Part shown: positions 1-12,238 of the stretch, piece by piece | How the letters are laid out: every line of letters begins with the position of its first letter | Position numbering within the stretch: the first letter of the stretch is position 1 | NCBI RefSeq assembly: GCF_964340395.1 | Contig: NC_135550.1 | Coordinates: forward strand, 7,257,601 to 7,321,600 | Length of the DNA: 64,000 bases | Source: Glandiceps talaboti | Lineage: Eukaryota > Hemichordata > Enteropneusta > Spengelidae | Direction: 5' to 3' | Position numbers and translations under genes: made by a program | Notes under the pieces: generated by a model | The model's database searches: none | Seen by the model: only the letters and a program-made list of their open reading frames with translations | Told to the model about the DNA's origin: nothing

Positions 1-1130
1 ATAGTCATACCAGTCGTGTGTTACTGGTTGTACATAGCTAATATCCACTAGCTTTGTTTTTTGTCGTCGCAAGCTCTTGGTTATACACTCGTACCAGTCT
101 GCTAATTGTAAACCCTAATATATATATTTTATATAATTTTATTGACAGTATAAATGCATCAAATTTAAGAAAAAAAAACAGACAATGGGAAAATTATAAT
201 AGGGGATACACTGCACGAAATTTATGTTGACTACAAATTTTAAGCCACACCGTCTTCTTTCCATTTAGAAATAATGACACCGGATAAAGCAATGCCAGTC
301 AGCGCCCCCGGGCTTTTATCAATTAAATTTTCTATTTGTCTACTTTCACACAAACAGAATTATTTCATTTCGCATCGATTCCCTTTTCATCATATTATTA
401 GCTTTGTATTCGTTATTACCGGCTCAGCTTACAGTGGAAAATGTTGACAAAAATAGAACCATATTCGCTATTGTAATACTACTGGAGGGATATGGAGTAG
501 CTGCCAATCATCGCATTAAAGATAAAAATTAAAACATACATATTGCAAACATGGTTTTATTAGCTAGGATTCCACTAATCACTGAAAGTTATAAGGGAAT
601 GAATATTTTGAAATATTGATGGCACGATACAGTAGGAGAAGGTGATATATGAATTATAAAGCCGTGAAGTGGATTTCTATAATGATTTCCTGTTTTAAAA
701 AAAATAAAGTTTGGAGTGGCATTGTAAAATTGTTGCCCTTCCTAGGACACTATATGTGTTGTACAGAACCATTTGCAAATGTTCTAAATATTGACCGTGG
801 TCATAGCCCAGTGACTGTGTAAGGCAATATATCCCCTCATCATAGATACTAGGTTCCGTTTTACAAAAAAACACCACATTAAGTGTACATCTAGAACTGT
901 GGGTATTGTTCTCCCAACATTTTACAAACAGGAAAAGACAAACGTAGAGTTTTTTTGTCCTTCGTTGCCATAAGAGTAACATGAACGAATTCTTCGCAAG
1001 GTAAATCATCTAGAGGGACAAGGTACTCTCTAATACAAAAACAATTTTACCCTTCTCACCTCAAGTGTCAAAAGTTGACTATAAAACTATGAGACGATCA
1101 GAAAGTACAATAATATGTTACACAAATGTT
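1..1130. other. No gene seen; 3' flank of the cystine-knot gene
   Basis: AT-rich sequence. A 104-codon minus-strand reading frame at 1009-695 lacks recognisable features and good splice sites and is not called. Possible AATAAA signals for minus-strand transcripts lie near 556-561 and 137-142. Confidence 0.4.
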
Positions 1131-1135
1131 TGGCA

Positions 1136-1291
1136 CTACAGGGAATCTACAGAACTACTGAGATGGCGTAGAAGTCGATGACATCGTGAGGTTTTGGGGG
1201 CACGATGAAACATCGTCTGCCAGTGACATTTACAAGCGTCGTAAATTATTAACATATATACTGCAACTACGCGGTGTGTCCCTGTACACCT
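1136..1291 (-). CDS. Candidate last exon of the cystine-knot gene
   Basis: This lies 543 bases downstream of the first exon. An acceptor (GTAATTTTCAG) is followed by a phase-0 reading frame of 51 codons to TAG (1138-1136). It begins RCTGTHRVVAVYMLIIYDAC and continues CKC. The pattern R-C-[ST]-G-x-x-R-x-x-A-x-Y-x-x-I...C-x-C is that of the last beta strand of norrin-type cystine knots ([20 protein letters not shown]). Phase 0 agrees with the first exon. A middle exon carrying the usual C-x-C-C group was not found in the intervening 540 bases, so either the model is incomplete or the match is partly fortuitous. Confidence 0.33.
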   Translation of the reverse strand, partial: RCTGTHRVVAVYMLIIYDACKCHWQTMFHRAPKTSRCHRLLRHLSSSVDSL

Positions 1292-1833
1292 CTGAAAATT
1301 ACTTTGGTCGTCGTTACAGAATCATCCACTTTTTTTAAATCCCATGTTTACTCGGTGCTTCTCCATGGCGAATGAAGTCGACAGTGACAGATAAAAACAT
1401 ATAATATGACAGAACGTGTATGTACCATCGATCGCTGTTGCCAAATGTATGAAATATTTGGGCCAATTTCTGGTAATTATCTGATCACGTCTTTTCCCTC
1501 GTGGACCTAAACTGACAGTGGACCTATATTTAGATATATTACTAGGTATAAAATATCATTAGATGTCTTATCGTTCAATATAATTAGATTTGATGGTGTT
1601 ATTCACACAACCATTGTATATGCGAGCAGTCGACAGATGCGTCTGGCAGCTGTCCCCACCTTTTGTTTAAAGAAAGAGGAGAAAAATGAGGATAGAAGCT
1701 ATGATGATATTAAAGCAATGACACATGTAGATACCACAATCTATGTCAGAAATGAAAAATATGGACACAAAATAACACGAAATATTTCGGCGGGAAAAGT
1801 AATAGACCGGAACAGACGATATATTCTACTCAC

Positions 1834-2028
1834 CTCCATGGTCTCACACATTCCATAACAGCCTGATACATAAATAACATGAGGACGACAGCCTTCTTTC
1901 ATCGCGGTGTGTTTCATATTTGTGTGCTTGTAACATTGTAAAGGATCATATCCAGCCGTTAACACGGACAAAAGTAGCAGCCAGCTGAGAAGGAAAGCCA
2001 CGGCACGGCGACAAAATGCTAGGACCAT
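1834..2028 (-). CDS. First coding exon of a secreted cystine-knot protein
   Basis: The exon opens at ATG 2028-2026, just inside an acceptor (pyrimidine tract ending CTTCTTCTAG, exon start 2039), and ends at a strong donor (ATGGAG|GTGAGT, last base 1834, phase 0). The 65 residues start with a signal peptide (MVLAFCRRAVAFLLSWLLLL), followed by a cysteine pattern ending GCRPHVIYVSGCYGMCETME. The spacing C-x(14)-GC-x(8)-GC-x-G-x-CE is that of the first half of a C-terminal cystine knot, as in norrin-like proteins, DAN-type antagonists and the glycoprotein-hormone subunit GPB5. The CETME ending is closest to the GPB5 motif CETWE. Such proteins are secreted dimeric ligands or antagonists; which subfamily this is cannot be decided from one exon. 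A GTG codon at 2037 is in frame but lies in the 5' UTR. Confidence 0.55.
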
Positions 2029-2044
2029 TATTCTCACTCCTAGA

Positions 2045-3665
2045 AGAAGACAGATATAGTATGGAAATGGAAGTGAAATTTATATTTATATTTCGATCAT
2101 AATAGGATTGATACTGTTGACGTGTACAGGGTCTTAACATACTCGTATGTAACACAATAGGGCGTCTTCGGGGAAGTTCGAAGATATGATATTCATCAAA
2201 ATCAGTGACCTTTTGTGACGTAGGAAGTAGATTTCTAATGTAGCAATTTTCAATAAAGATTACAAGTAGAATTCAATTGGTGATTACAAACGGCAGCTGT
2301 TTGAAGACGATGATGATGATAATAATAATATCGATATTGACACTTCTGTTGCTGGGATAGGCAGTCGACTGATTGAACACGTTTACGCACGTACGCACGC
2401 GCTATCTATTTGCGTCATTTTTTGACCAAAATTGACGTCATTTTCGGAAGAGAAAGTTGTCTTTTTTTAATGATAATAATGATGTTAATTTTTATGTAAC
2501 GCATTCTCAAAGTGCTCAAAGCGCTTTACAATCATTACCCCTGGCACGGATCTATAGTAACACAACAGTCCTTTATACTTGCTCAACTCCCTGGGGAGCA
2601 TACAATCCATTGCAGCCTTTATAAGCGAATAGGACTAAGGATTTCACATTGTAACCATTTTTTTATTTTTTTATTTTTTTAATACTTTTTTTCTCATTAT
2701 TTGTGGCTAAGTCGACATGGGTTATCAAATTCTATTATTTGAACTGTTATGTAACGGATAAATGAATCTCAAGATTAATTCGCTCATTATTTTTCGAAAG
2801 GCTGTCAAGTTTGTAACATCATGCCGATGTTACACAATATGTTAAAGTTCAACTTAAAAGCAAGCAGTGATTTCCGAATCAGCAAACTTTTCGTAATTGT
2901 CACGTGCGTATTATTCAATGTTTGGAGTTATTTAGTTTGTCAGTTTCCACAGCAACAAATCTCTTTCTCTGGGATACCAAGTTGAAGTTGTGGAATGTGC
3001 TTCTATTTTTAAAACGACGATTATGTCGAGTCAACACAACCCGATTACTAGCAGTTTATTTTTACAACTTGTGACGTAGCAGAGGACGTATAGCTAGCGA
3101 GGCTACCTGTTGATTCGACACGGTGTTTCTCTAATATGGTCATCTCTTTCGTTCTCTTTGATATGCCGGTCTTATACTAGAGACTCGTTAACTTTACGAC
3201 GGCCGTAAAATCTGAAATATTTATCAGATAGTCACTTCTTCCATTTTAGTACTAGAACAGACGGTCCACATGTACATGATGTACGGAGGGGGTGTCATAC
3301 ATGTCGTCATTTTCACGCCAAAGTTAAGTGGGTGGCATACTAACGATGCATACTTGCGTAAATAAAGACGCTAATTATATCGTGGGTTGATGTAAAATTG
3401 AAGAGTCCTGTGAGATTATGAAGCGAAAACGATCAACATGTACGATAAACCATAGACCCTACACATTGTGTTTTTGTGTCTTACTTCAAATAGCGCATAT
3501 TGAATGTAAGCTGAACTCGATGGGTTTTAGATTAACTTTATGTCACACTTCAAAGGAAAAGTTTTAACTGTCACAATTTTCCAACATGACAAGTGAAGTT
3601 ATGTTTACTCATCAAATCATTATGTGTTATGTGTTAAAAGGCAAGAGTTCATTTGAAAGTAATTT
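2045..3665. other. No gene seen; upstream flank of the cystine-knot gene
   Basis: AT-rich sequence with no reading frame of interest. It holds one full CRE palindrome (TGACGTCA, 2433-2440), a short ATAATA run near 2317-2330 and T-rich stretches near 2660-2690. Confidence 0.4.
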
Positions 3666-3669
3666 TTAC

Positions 3670-4075
3670 TAGATTTTAAGGCGGTAAATGGTAAAGCACC
3701 TTTGTATATCTAGGATTTGTTCACACGTACCAACAATTCTCGTTACAATTTACGTAACGACTGTAGTCAAAATCTTGTTGTACCTCGACCATATAATATA
3801 GTAAATGACAGACCGCTTACCATTTGTGGACCAAAGCTATTGAACTCAATTCCTAGAGAACTAAGGCTGATCGCTGACATTGAACTTTTTAAAGGTGAAC
3901 TAAAAACTCATCTTTTCAAACAACGTTATAAACTGCATTGATGCATTACATGTGCGGTTTTACTAAGTTGTCATTTTAGCCATGTTGTAACCAGTTTCTT
4001 GTTTTTAGCTCACTCTTTGCTTGATTGTTTCAACGCTTTAGAAAATAAATACACCTTTAACTTTAAACTTTATGT
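3670..4075 (+). mobile_element. Non-LTR retrotransposon (LINE) 3' end, truncated
   Basis: The frame from 3678 reads FKAVNGKAPLYI, then a stop, then DLFTRTNNSRYNLRNDCSQN and continues through CGPKLLNSIPRELR to LFKGELKTHLFKQ, ending at a TGA near 3940. The order NGKAPLYI ... RPYNIVNDRP ... GPKLLNSIP ... FK..LKTHLF is the standard C-terminus of LINE ORF2 reverse transcriptases of the CR1/Jockey/L2 type. A 3' UTR follows with AATAAA at 4044-4049 and a tail of CTTTAAA-like units. Everything 5' of this is missing, as is usual for LINE insertions, and the internal stop shows it is dead. Confidence 0.8.
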
Positions 4076-4079
4076 GTTG

Positions 4080-7000
4080 AATGTGTGTATTGTAACCTGC
4101 GATCGCTAAATCGCTAAATCGATGATTGGTTTGTAATTTATGTGAGTCATTGTGACTATATGAGTAAAGTTTCCCCTCAAAACAATGTGAAATCACGGAC
4201 CACGCAGCATAAGGCGATAGGCATCTCGGTATCGGTATTGTCCTGTTTTTACATGAGAATATGCTAAATGTCTCTAGAACATTTTAAGGGTGTTAGGTTC
4301 ATATTTTAGAAGATTACTAACCATTATGTGTTTAAGAAGGAAACACATATCGAATCATCTCGTTTCACACACCGAGTTGCACGTACGCAAAATGCCGTTA
4401 CGTAATTAATAAAGTCACGTGACCTTTAAGATAGTTTGTAGCATGTTATATCTTGCCCGTGTATAAATCGATATCGCCACTAACCCAGTTAATGTCAAAA
4501 TTGATAAATTTTACTCGTCTTAGCCAGAAATGAACATAGTGATATGGAGATAAGGAAATTGACCTAAACGGTCACCAGTTACTGTATTGATGAAATAAGG
4601 TTGTTATTTCGTTTATTTGATAAGATGTAGTTGAACTTTGAACTGCGGATCAATTACTACATGTTAGAGCAAACACGGATAATGTATGTGAAATGTACAT
4701 TAACTATTGCAACACTTCACAGAATGTAACTAAGACATAGGAAAATGTGACATCGTGAAAGAATATTCGTATATTCCTACTCGCCCAGCCCGCGTACTTT
4801 ACAATTATTACATCCTTTGATAGCTCACCGTCGTCTTATCTAAGACAGGTGTGGTCGAAAGGTATTAGTTGTACAGGTGAAAATACCATTTAGACGAAAA
4901 GTAAGCTAGTTTCCCCGCAAACAGTAATAACTGGATAGCAACCGAAGGAAAAAAAACTCGGTATTTTTTGTGTTCATATCTTACCTTACTAGCACCCCGG
5001 AAAACAGGCATTAATGATATACACACACTAGTACTGTCTCTCGTCTTCGTTATCTTCTCCAAGAATGCTGTAGTAATTAATCTATATGATAGAAAGTCGA
5101 TTCAAGGTTGGTGGGATTTCCTACACGTGTCAACGTCCCTTGGTACTCTGTTGACCCGGCCAATAGTCAACAGTGTAAGTCACTTACAACATACATTGTT
5201 TGCAAAGTGGGTTAGTCCACTTAGTGCGTGGGATATTTCAGCCACAGATACAAATTGATGTGCGGCTATAAAATAAAGATGTTTAATTGGCGTGCTGTCT
5301 TCAGACGTTTAATCTGATTTAAGATTAGATCGGATAAATAAATCCTAAGAAATTACATCCAGATCGGTGCTTTCTGTGACGTCATAGAAGGTTTGTAACT
5401 TTATCTCTGAGAGTTAAAGTGAATATGTTCAAGGACCAATGATCGCGTGCCGGAACAAATGTTTGCACGCGAGCGCAACTTGTTTAGAGCGTTGCCATGG
5501 CTCCTTTCTTTGGAGAAACGCGCTAGAATCGGAAGTTGTGAAACCAAAGCATCGGATGCTGACTGTTTTCCGGACGGCTTGATTTTAATGACAAACACTA
5601 CCTTGTGTATTGTGTATTACGTACATTTGTTTATTATACAAGGGTGACGTCACATTTCTCTAAAATGCATCCGGAGATAACCATACATTCATCTCAAACT
5701 TCAGACACCCTGAACTTCAAACATAAGGAGTGCCTGTGCACACAATAGTATTGACGTTGACCGAGACGCAGCGAATGATTCATGAATATAACAAAACAGA
5801 AACCATCACGATGACTCGTCACATTGAACTCAAAACTTTCTAGTTTCGTTTGTACTTTAGTCAAACTCAGGTGGGATTAGGTGAGAAATTTGGCAACCAC
5901 ACTGAATCTACTCAGGTTCGTTTTCATTATTAGACAAACAGAAGATTAATGGCTGTGTATTAGTCATCGCTACTTTACGGACAATAATTTTGTTAACGGT
6001 GGTTTATCTTTTATGTCTGAATAATGCAATAACACTCGGCGGGTACCACTGATAGGATACACACACTGCACATCATTTATCTTCGTAATACGTATCGGTT
6101 GTGACAGTTACTGTTCAATATCAATTTAATAACGAACCGATGAGTTTCAGCACGTTTACCAGTTGACTTGAGGTTCATGTTAAGTATTTCATTTCAAACA
6201 CGTGGCTTCAATCAAAGTTCCTTTATTAGCAGAAGAACAATCAAGTCACCTCAAATTACCCTCGCGCTCTTATTAGAATCGTATAGTGTTTTATATGCCA
6301 AGCATACTTTACCATATGTTGTCTTGTCTTCAATTTCTTTTTATTACACATCGACTTTAAAAGTGTAAGAGAAAAAAAATAAATGGCGTTTAATTTTTAC
6401 GATTAGTACGATGCGAGGGTGGGACGGGGGGGGGGGTTAATGAAAATTATTTAATGCCAACATTTAATGAAAAATAATAGATTAGAAGACGCAGTTATTA
6501 AAGACTGCTGTCTTGTGATAAGAATATATACAGGTAGTCGGTAAAATCAAGGTGATCTCTAGCGCTGAAAAGGAAAGGTTAAATATATATAAAAACGCTA
6601 ACATGACAGATCAAACACTGTTTGGAGCGAAACATCACGAAGCTAATGAAAAATAACTGCTATCGATTAACAAGACATGACAAAGAATGAAATGTTAGGG
6701 AGGGGGGAGGGGGGTCGTGGTAAACTAATTGACAAAGCCATAATTGTGACGATGAAAATGTAAAGGATATAAAACTAGGGTCATTTCAACTTGATCAATA
6801 TGTGTACAGGGCTGTTTGATAACACGACACGTTCTGGATGTTCACTATTTATCGACGGTGGTTAGTGCGAGGCTTTCAGATTGAACAGTAGGGGGGGGGG
6901 GGGTGGGATTGGTTATTACTCCTCGCATAAACGACAATATTAATCTTGCAAGAAATAAAAGACGATATAGTTGACTGGTCATCAATTATTTTTGATGTCA

Positions 7001-7640
7001 GACTTCCGGAAAAGATTCATCTTTGTTTACTCTCCACGACTAACGGGTTTGTAGGATCGATCCGATACGTTTAACCCCGTCTTTGTGACGTCATCATGAA
7101 GAAAAACAGTCAATACGTACACGTCAGGTCATGTATTTAATGCAGAAACGATAATCTGTCCGTCAATCCGGCAAACAAGCTATACAGTTCTGGTCTCGGT
7201 GGAATGCAACAAAAAATTATATATATAAAAATACACCATTAAGAGTAGTTTGATAACATTTGGTAGTTTTTTTTTGTTTGTTTGATGAGGATCATTTGCT
7301 ACTGATGGACTATCTAAGTTAAGACATTGACACGGTTCGATTGCAATGCATAAATGTATGAATGTAGACAGGTGATTCCGTTATCACAGTCATATTTGTA
7401 ATCTCTCCGATTACTCTATTGATTTGTAACGATCACGATTTTTAATGTCAGCCATGAACCAACCACATTAATTGGTTACAGACTGTGACGTCATGCCACC
7501 TCATCTCTAACTACCAAAAAAAAAAGATTTAAAAATGGACTTTTTTTATTCGTATCAACTTTGTTACAAAAAGTTGTAGTCTTACAAAGTAGGAATGCTA
7601 GCTTTAACCAATGTACCTATTAGATCAATCATATCCATTA
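4080..7640. other. No gene seen; AT-rich with CRE palindromes and G runs
   Basis: Short reading frames at 4968-5258, 5401-5647 and 6168-6368 show no domain, signal or splice support. The stretch holds CRE palindromes at 5377-5384, 5645-5652, 7086-7093 and 7486-7493, and poly-G runs near 6426-6436, 6700-6712 and 6891-6905. Confidence 0.4.
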
Positions 7641-7726
7641 TGTACGAAAGCCGGCAAGGGACTTCAGACTCCTGAGATTTTGACCCAGAAGAATAAAGTC
7701 TGAAGTCTCTTCCCGGCTTTCGTACA
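7641..7726. repeat. 30-bp inverted repeat (hairpin, MITE-like)
   Basis: Arms 7641-7670 (TGTACGAAAGCCGGCAAGGG...) and 7697-7726 match at 28 of 30 positions as reverse complements around a 26-base loop. The compact perfect-ended shape suits a tiny foldback element or an RNA hairpin. Confidence 0.8.
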
Positions 7727-8095
7727 CGTGGGGTTTAATTTTTTGTTATTTTCTCACTTCACGTGCCTAACCCCCTTTACACGTTCGAAAAAAAAAATCG
7801 TGCTAGTCGGAGGTCGTTATATTTCCCGTTCCTTTTTTTGTGTATTAACGGCCATGGTATTATGGAGCCATTAGGCTCGACTATGATGGATTTTTCCATT
7901 ATTTTGATTTAGCTTTTAGACTTAATGCTCCAAAGAAAGAAAGTAAATTAGGTAAATCAAATAAATTGATTAGTTCCCAACGTTTGAATAAGGTCTCTTT
8001 AATCGTGCTGTAGTTTCAGGATAAAGAGGGAAATATCTTAATGTTAATTCATGAAATGTTCTCCAGCTCGCACGTGTTTCTCCGTATTATGCTCT

Positions 8096-8349
8096 GTTCT
8101 GTTCTATTCTATTCTATTCTATTCTATTCTATTCTATTCTATTCTATTCTATTCTATTCTATTCTATTCTATTCTATTCTATTCTATTCCGTCTATCAAT
8201 TGTATTGTATTGTATTGTATTGTATTGTATTGTATTGTATTGTATTGTATTGTATTGTATTGTATTGTATTGTATTGTATTGTATTGTATTGTATTGTAT
8301 TGTATTGTATTGTATTGTATTGTATTGTATTGTATTGTATTGTATTGTA
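8096..8349. repeat. Pentanucleotide arrays (TTCTA)n then (TATTG)n
   Basis: About 18 units of TTCTA (8096-8188) abut about 30 units of TATTG (8199-8349) across a ten-base bridge. Pentamer arrays are open in all three frames, so long low-complexity reading frames here are artefacts. Confidence 0.95.
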
Positions 8350-8984
8350 ATGGCTATCAAACGAGAATTGTGCCAATTTGTCCCTTCATTACTTTGCCAC
8401 AGCATTGAATAGATGGGAAACAATTTAAAATGGTCGTGCTGACTCGTGCACAGCATTTGAATCAGTATTGTATTGTATTGTATTGTATTGTATTGCGTTG
8501 CGTTGCGTTGCGTTGCGTTGCGTTGCGTTGCGTTGCGTTGCGTTGCATTGCATTGTATTGTATTGTATTGCATTGCATTGTATTGTATTGTATTGTATTG
8601 AATTGTATTGTATTGTAATGGCTATCAAACAAGAATTGTGCCAATTTGTCCCTTCATTACTTTACCACAGCATCGAATAGATGGGAAACAATTTAAAATG
8701 GTCGTGCTGACTCGTGCACAGCATTAGAATCAGTATTGTATTGTATTGTATTGTATTGTATTGTATTGTATTGTATTGTATTGTATTGTATTGTATTGTA
8801 TTGTGTTGTGTTGCGTTGCGTTGCGTTGCGTTGCGTTGCGTTGCGTTGCGTTGCATTGCATTGCATTGTATTGTATTGTATTGTATTGTATTGTATTGTA
8901 TTGTATTGTATTGTATTGTATTGTATTGTATTGTATTGTATCGTATTGTATTGTATTGTATTGTATCGTATTGTATTGTATTGT
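8348..8984. repeat. 268-bp tandem duplication with nested TTGCG cores
   Basis: A unique segment of about 119 bp (starts TAATGGCTATCAAAC, ends GAATCAG) occurs at 8348-8466 and again at 8616-8734, exactly 268 bases later, with four or five differences. Each copy is followed by a pentamer array in which a TTGCG block (about 8494-8544 and 8814-8851) sits inside TTGTA blocks, with TTGTG and TTGCA units at the borders. Confidence 0.92.
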
Positions 8985-8999
8985 CCAGACAGAACACTT

Positions 9000-10205
9000 G
9001 GAAATAAATGACTTTTCTGAGTTGTTTACGACTAAATTATGTACACTATTTCAATGCTATTTCACTTTCATTGACAACATTCGATATGTTCAAGTTCCAA
9101 AGTGAAGTTGTTTTCTTTATCCTCTTGGCAGCTACTTTCTTCTCCATGGTCTATGCTTAAACAGAACAGCCTCAACTATTTGTGAAAAGTATCGTTGGTA
9201 TTATTGAGTGTGAAATAGTCGTTAAACTTAAACATCAAAATTAAATTAATCTATATTTTCAGAAAAAAATTAAGACAAACAGACAGAACCACTTTGGCCT
9301 AGACATTGATATGGAAAAATGAATCATAATATATTGAAATATTAGGTAACGCTGACCCCCTCCCCCTCGTCACCAGTACTAATGGGGCTTTGAATGACGT
9401 CATCAAATTGCCAAACACATTAACAAAGTCAACGTCATATAGCGTGCCCTTTAACGTACTCACTTCTGAGAACATTTGGGGGCAGCATTTATTTTATGAT
9501 ATATCTCCCAGAAAAGTGATAATCCCTTTGAATATTTGGACCAACATTGGGGATGAATTATAGTAGCGTGTGTCACTACAGATCATCACTAAACACAAAG
9601 AGGAGGTAGAAATTTCTCGTGCACATCTACATCAAATTCACCTCGACCAAATCAATTATTGTATTTGAATAGTAATGTAGTCATCAAAGACGTGGTCATC
9701 CAAAGTGAATGAAAAAATCTGCATTTTGATCAGCATAGATTCAAACGAATAAAGGTGCGATTTGTGGCAAATTGTGCTTTATTGCGGACACGCTACAAAG
9801 TAAGTATGTTGCAATCACGTGATCCGAGATTTTTACGACATGGACGGTTTCATTTCCTACAGGGAACAGTTGTCATGTAGTATTTCAATGGTCGTTAGTG
9901 TGTCTGCCACCGTCGTAACATACTGTCCCCCCGACGGTAATCATTGCAAGTCATCCGTGGTCATGTTTTTCGATGGTGGAAAAATGAGTAAAAAAATCAC
10001 AGGCTTGAGATAATGTTGAGAGTCGACTTTCCAAAACACGCAAACCAGCCGTGGTTTATTTAAATTTGTTAAATACAGTTACTGACCTTGCGAAGGTCAG
10101 CAAAATAATGACCGGTTAGATGAAATACTTGTAGGCGGTAGACAGATGGACAAAGTCAACCCGTTTGTAATACTGTGTTGGGAAAAATAAAACATTCAGA
10201 GACGT
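9000..10205. other. No gene seen
   Basis: Plain AT-rich sequence. One CRE palindrome lies at 9395-9402. A 64-codon plus-strand frame at 9819-10013 has no supporting features. Confidence 0.4.
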
Positions 10206-10210
10206 AATTA

Positions 10211-10211
10211 A

Positions 10212-10281
<70 letters not shown>

Positions 10282-10300
10282 CTCCCTCCCCCTCCCTCCC
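10211..10300. repeat. (CTGT)n microsatellite with CCCT-rich end
   Basis: About 15 tandem CTGT units run into a CTCCCTCCC-rich tail ending near 10303. Confidence 0.95.
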
Positions 10301-11419
10301 TCCCCATTTGATATGTTTTGATGTTAGTATTCAAATATTTGAATCACCTACAAAAACATGTAAGGCCATGCAACGACTACACCATAGTGTAATTGTTATC
10401 TAGATCCTATAACGGCGTGTACGTAACATTGAGAACGAAATCGATTGAGAACAAATGTTATAGTTCAGCGTCAACATTGACGCTTTAGTACACCCACAAA
10501 TGTTGTTACAAACACGTGCACGATTACATTGGACATCCTTTAACGATTAGCGATATTTTATGGAGACGGAAATATAGGTTTGCGGTGAGATGAAAAAAAT
10601 CATCATAGTCTAATCATCGACTGTTGTCTCTTCTCCCAGTACCCCAGTCGATTTAGAGTCAATGTTTATGATAGATATACAGCGCAAGATGGCCATTAAC
10701 GTAATCGGACTTTATGCAACAAGATGGTTATCGTCGGCGTTAACGACAAATAAAACACTTTAGACACTAATATTTTATGGCTGAAATAGTGTTTGTCTAT
10801 ATCAAGAATCGTCACTTTGCCCGAATATCCGGTCACGGATAGAAAAAGTGCTGGTGTGATGCGAATAGCCCTATCGCAGTACCACATCATTTCCGTAATG
10901 TGACTCGAGATGGCGCAATTCTATCGCAGTTGTTGCGGTATGACTTGTACTACACATATACAGACTGGATAATGGGACATAAATAAAAATCGACATTTTT
11001 ACTTTGATCACGAATAATATTACCCTTCTCTGATTTCGTTGTTCTATAATTTCTGTCTTAGTTTGCTCACAAGGTAGGTCGGGTGGGTGTGGTCCCTGGG
11101 GGTCGGGTGGGTGTGTGGTCCTGGGGGGCGGGTGTACTGTGGTATGATAAATAGCCAAGTTGCCGCGTATCTTTCCAAGAAAAAAGTACCTAAGAAATAA
11201 TCATTGAACATCTTTTCTCATCATTTGTCAGTAAAAAATTACCATTTGAAAAACTAAAAACGTTGGCCTACGCTAGTAGGTTATAGCGCCCACTATAGTT
11301 GATATTAATGTGAGTCTAGCAAACTGGGAAATGGACTCTTGAACTATAAACTTTTATGCTCACAATTACATCGCAAATTTGACAATGTAGTAATTCAGTC
11401 AGTAAATAGCTAGATCACT

Positions 11420-11421
11420 TT

Positions 11422-11497
<76 letters not shown>

Positions 11498-11628
11498 GTC
11501 AGTCAGTCAGTCAGTCAGTAAATAGCTAGATCACTTAATTAATCAATCAATCAATCAATCAATCAACCAATCAAGCAATCAATCAATCAATCAGTCAATC
11601 AGTCAGTCAGTCAGTCAGTCAGTAAATG
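11420..11628. repeat. Duplicated composite (AATC)n-(AGTC)n array
   Basis: Two successive blocks each consist of AATC units followed by AGTC units and then the shared spacer AGTAAATAGCTAGATCACTT (11398-11419 and 11516-11537). The microsatellite and its flank were duplicated together. Confidence 0.9.
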
Positions 11629-12211
11629 TATTCAAGAGGATGTTTTTGCTTTAGTGACCGTTTATTTGTAACGTGGGCATATCTTGGTTCGATAAACAAC
11701 AATAAATCGCAGTATATACAAGCATTGGTATACGGATGGCATATCCTTCGAAACCAAAGCTTGTGAGGGCGTCCTCATCATTTCCTCGTTGCTCTGTGGA
11801 AAATCTTGATCAAAAAGAAATTCATTTTAATTCCAAACTTCAATTTGTTATCCTGACACGATTAAAATGTTGAACATCAAACACAATTTGAAATGAATTA
11901 TTCAAATATTAGTGAAATCCTTAAAAGCAAAAAAAAAATGTCACCGTTCATAAAAGTTACAAAATAAATGAGTTTGTGTTGTACGAGGGATTGTTTTATT
12001 TTTCCGTCTGAAATCATACATCTCTGCAAATCGTAGAAATATTTTATTCTTTTCAAAACTGCAACGTGGTAGAAATATAATACTCATACCAAAGTCTTGG
12101 GAATTATAACTTCCTCGTTTTACTGAATTAGAGGCAGTCGCGCACTTACACATGTCGTGAAGAATGACGATATATACTGTGGATAGTAGTACATGTAGTA
12201 GTCTGTTAGGT

Positions 12212-12238
12212 CTCAGACCACAATTATAGTGGTCTGAG
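12212..12238. repeat. Perfect 10-bp hairpin CTCAGACCAC/GTGGTCTGAG
   Basis: Arms 12212-12221 and 12229-12238 are perfect reverse complements around a 7-base AT loop. Related hairpins lie at 32221-32250 and 51600-51630, and a GGCGCCCTCA motif follows at 12258-12267, as it does after the 32.2 kb copy. Confidence 0.75.

Noticed and set aside
1637-1858. 73-codon plus-strand frame opposite the cystine-knot exon
   Set aside because: Antisense shadow of the cystine-knot exon and its intron, with no features of its own.
8041-9105. Many overlapping open frames of 60-125 codons
   Set aside because: All come from TATTG, TTCTA and TTGCG pentamer arrays, which are open in several frames.
11420-11628. CRISPR-like or direct-repeat array
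   Set aside because: The units are four bases long, there are no spacers, and the context is eukaryotic.
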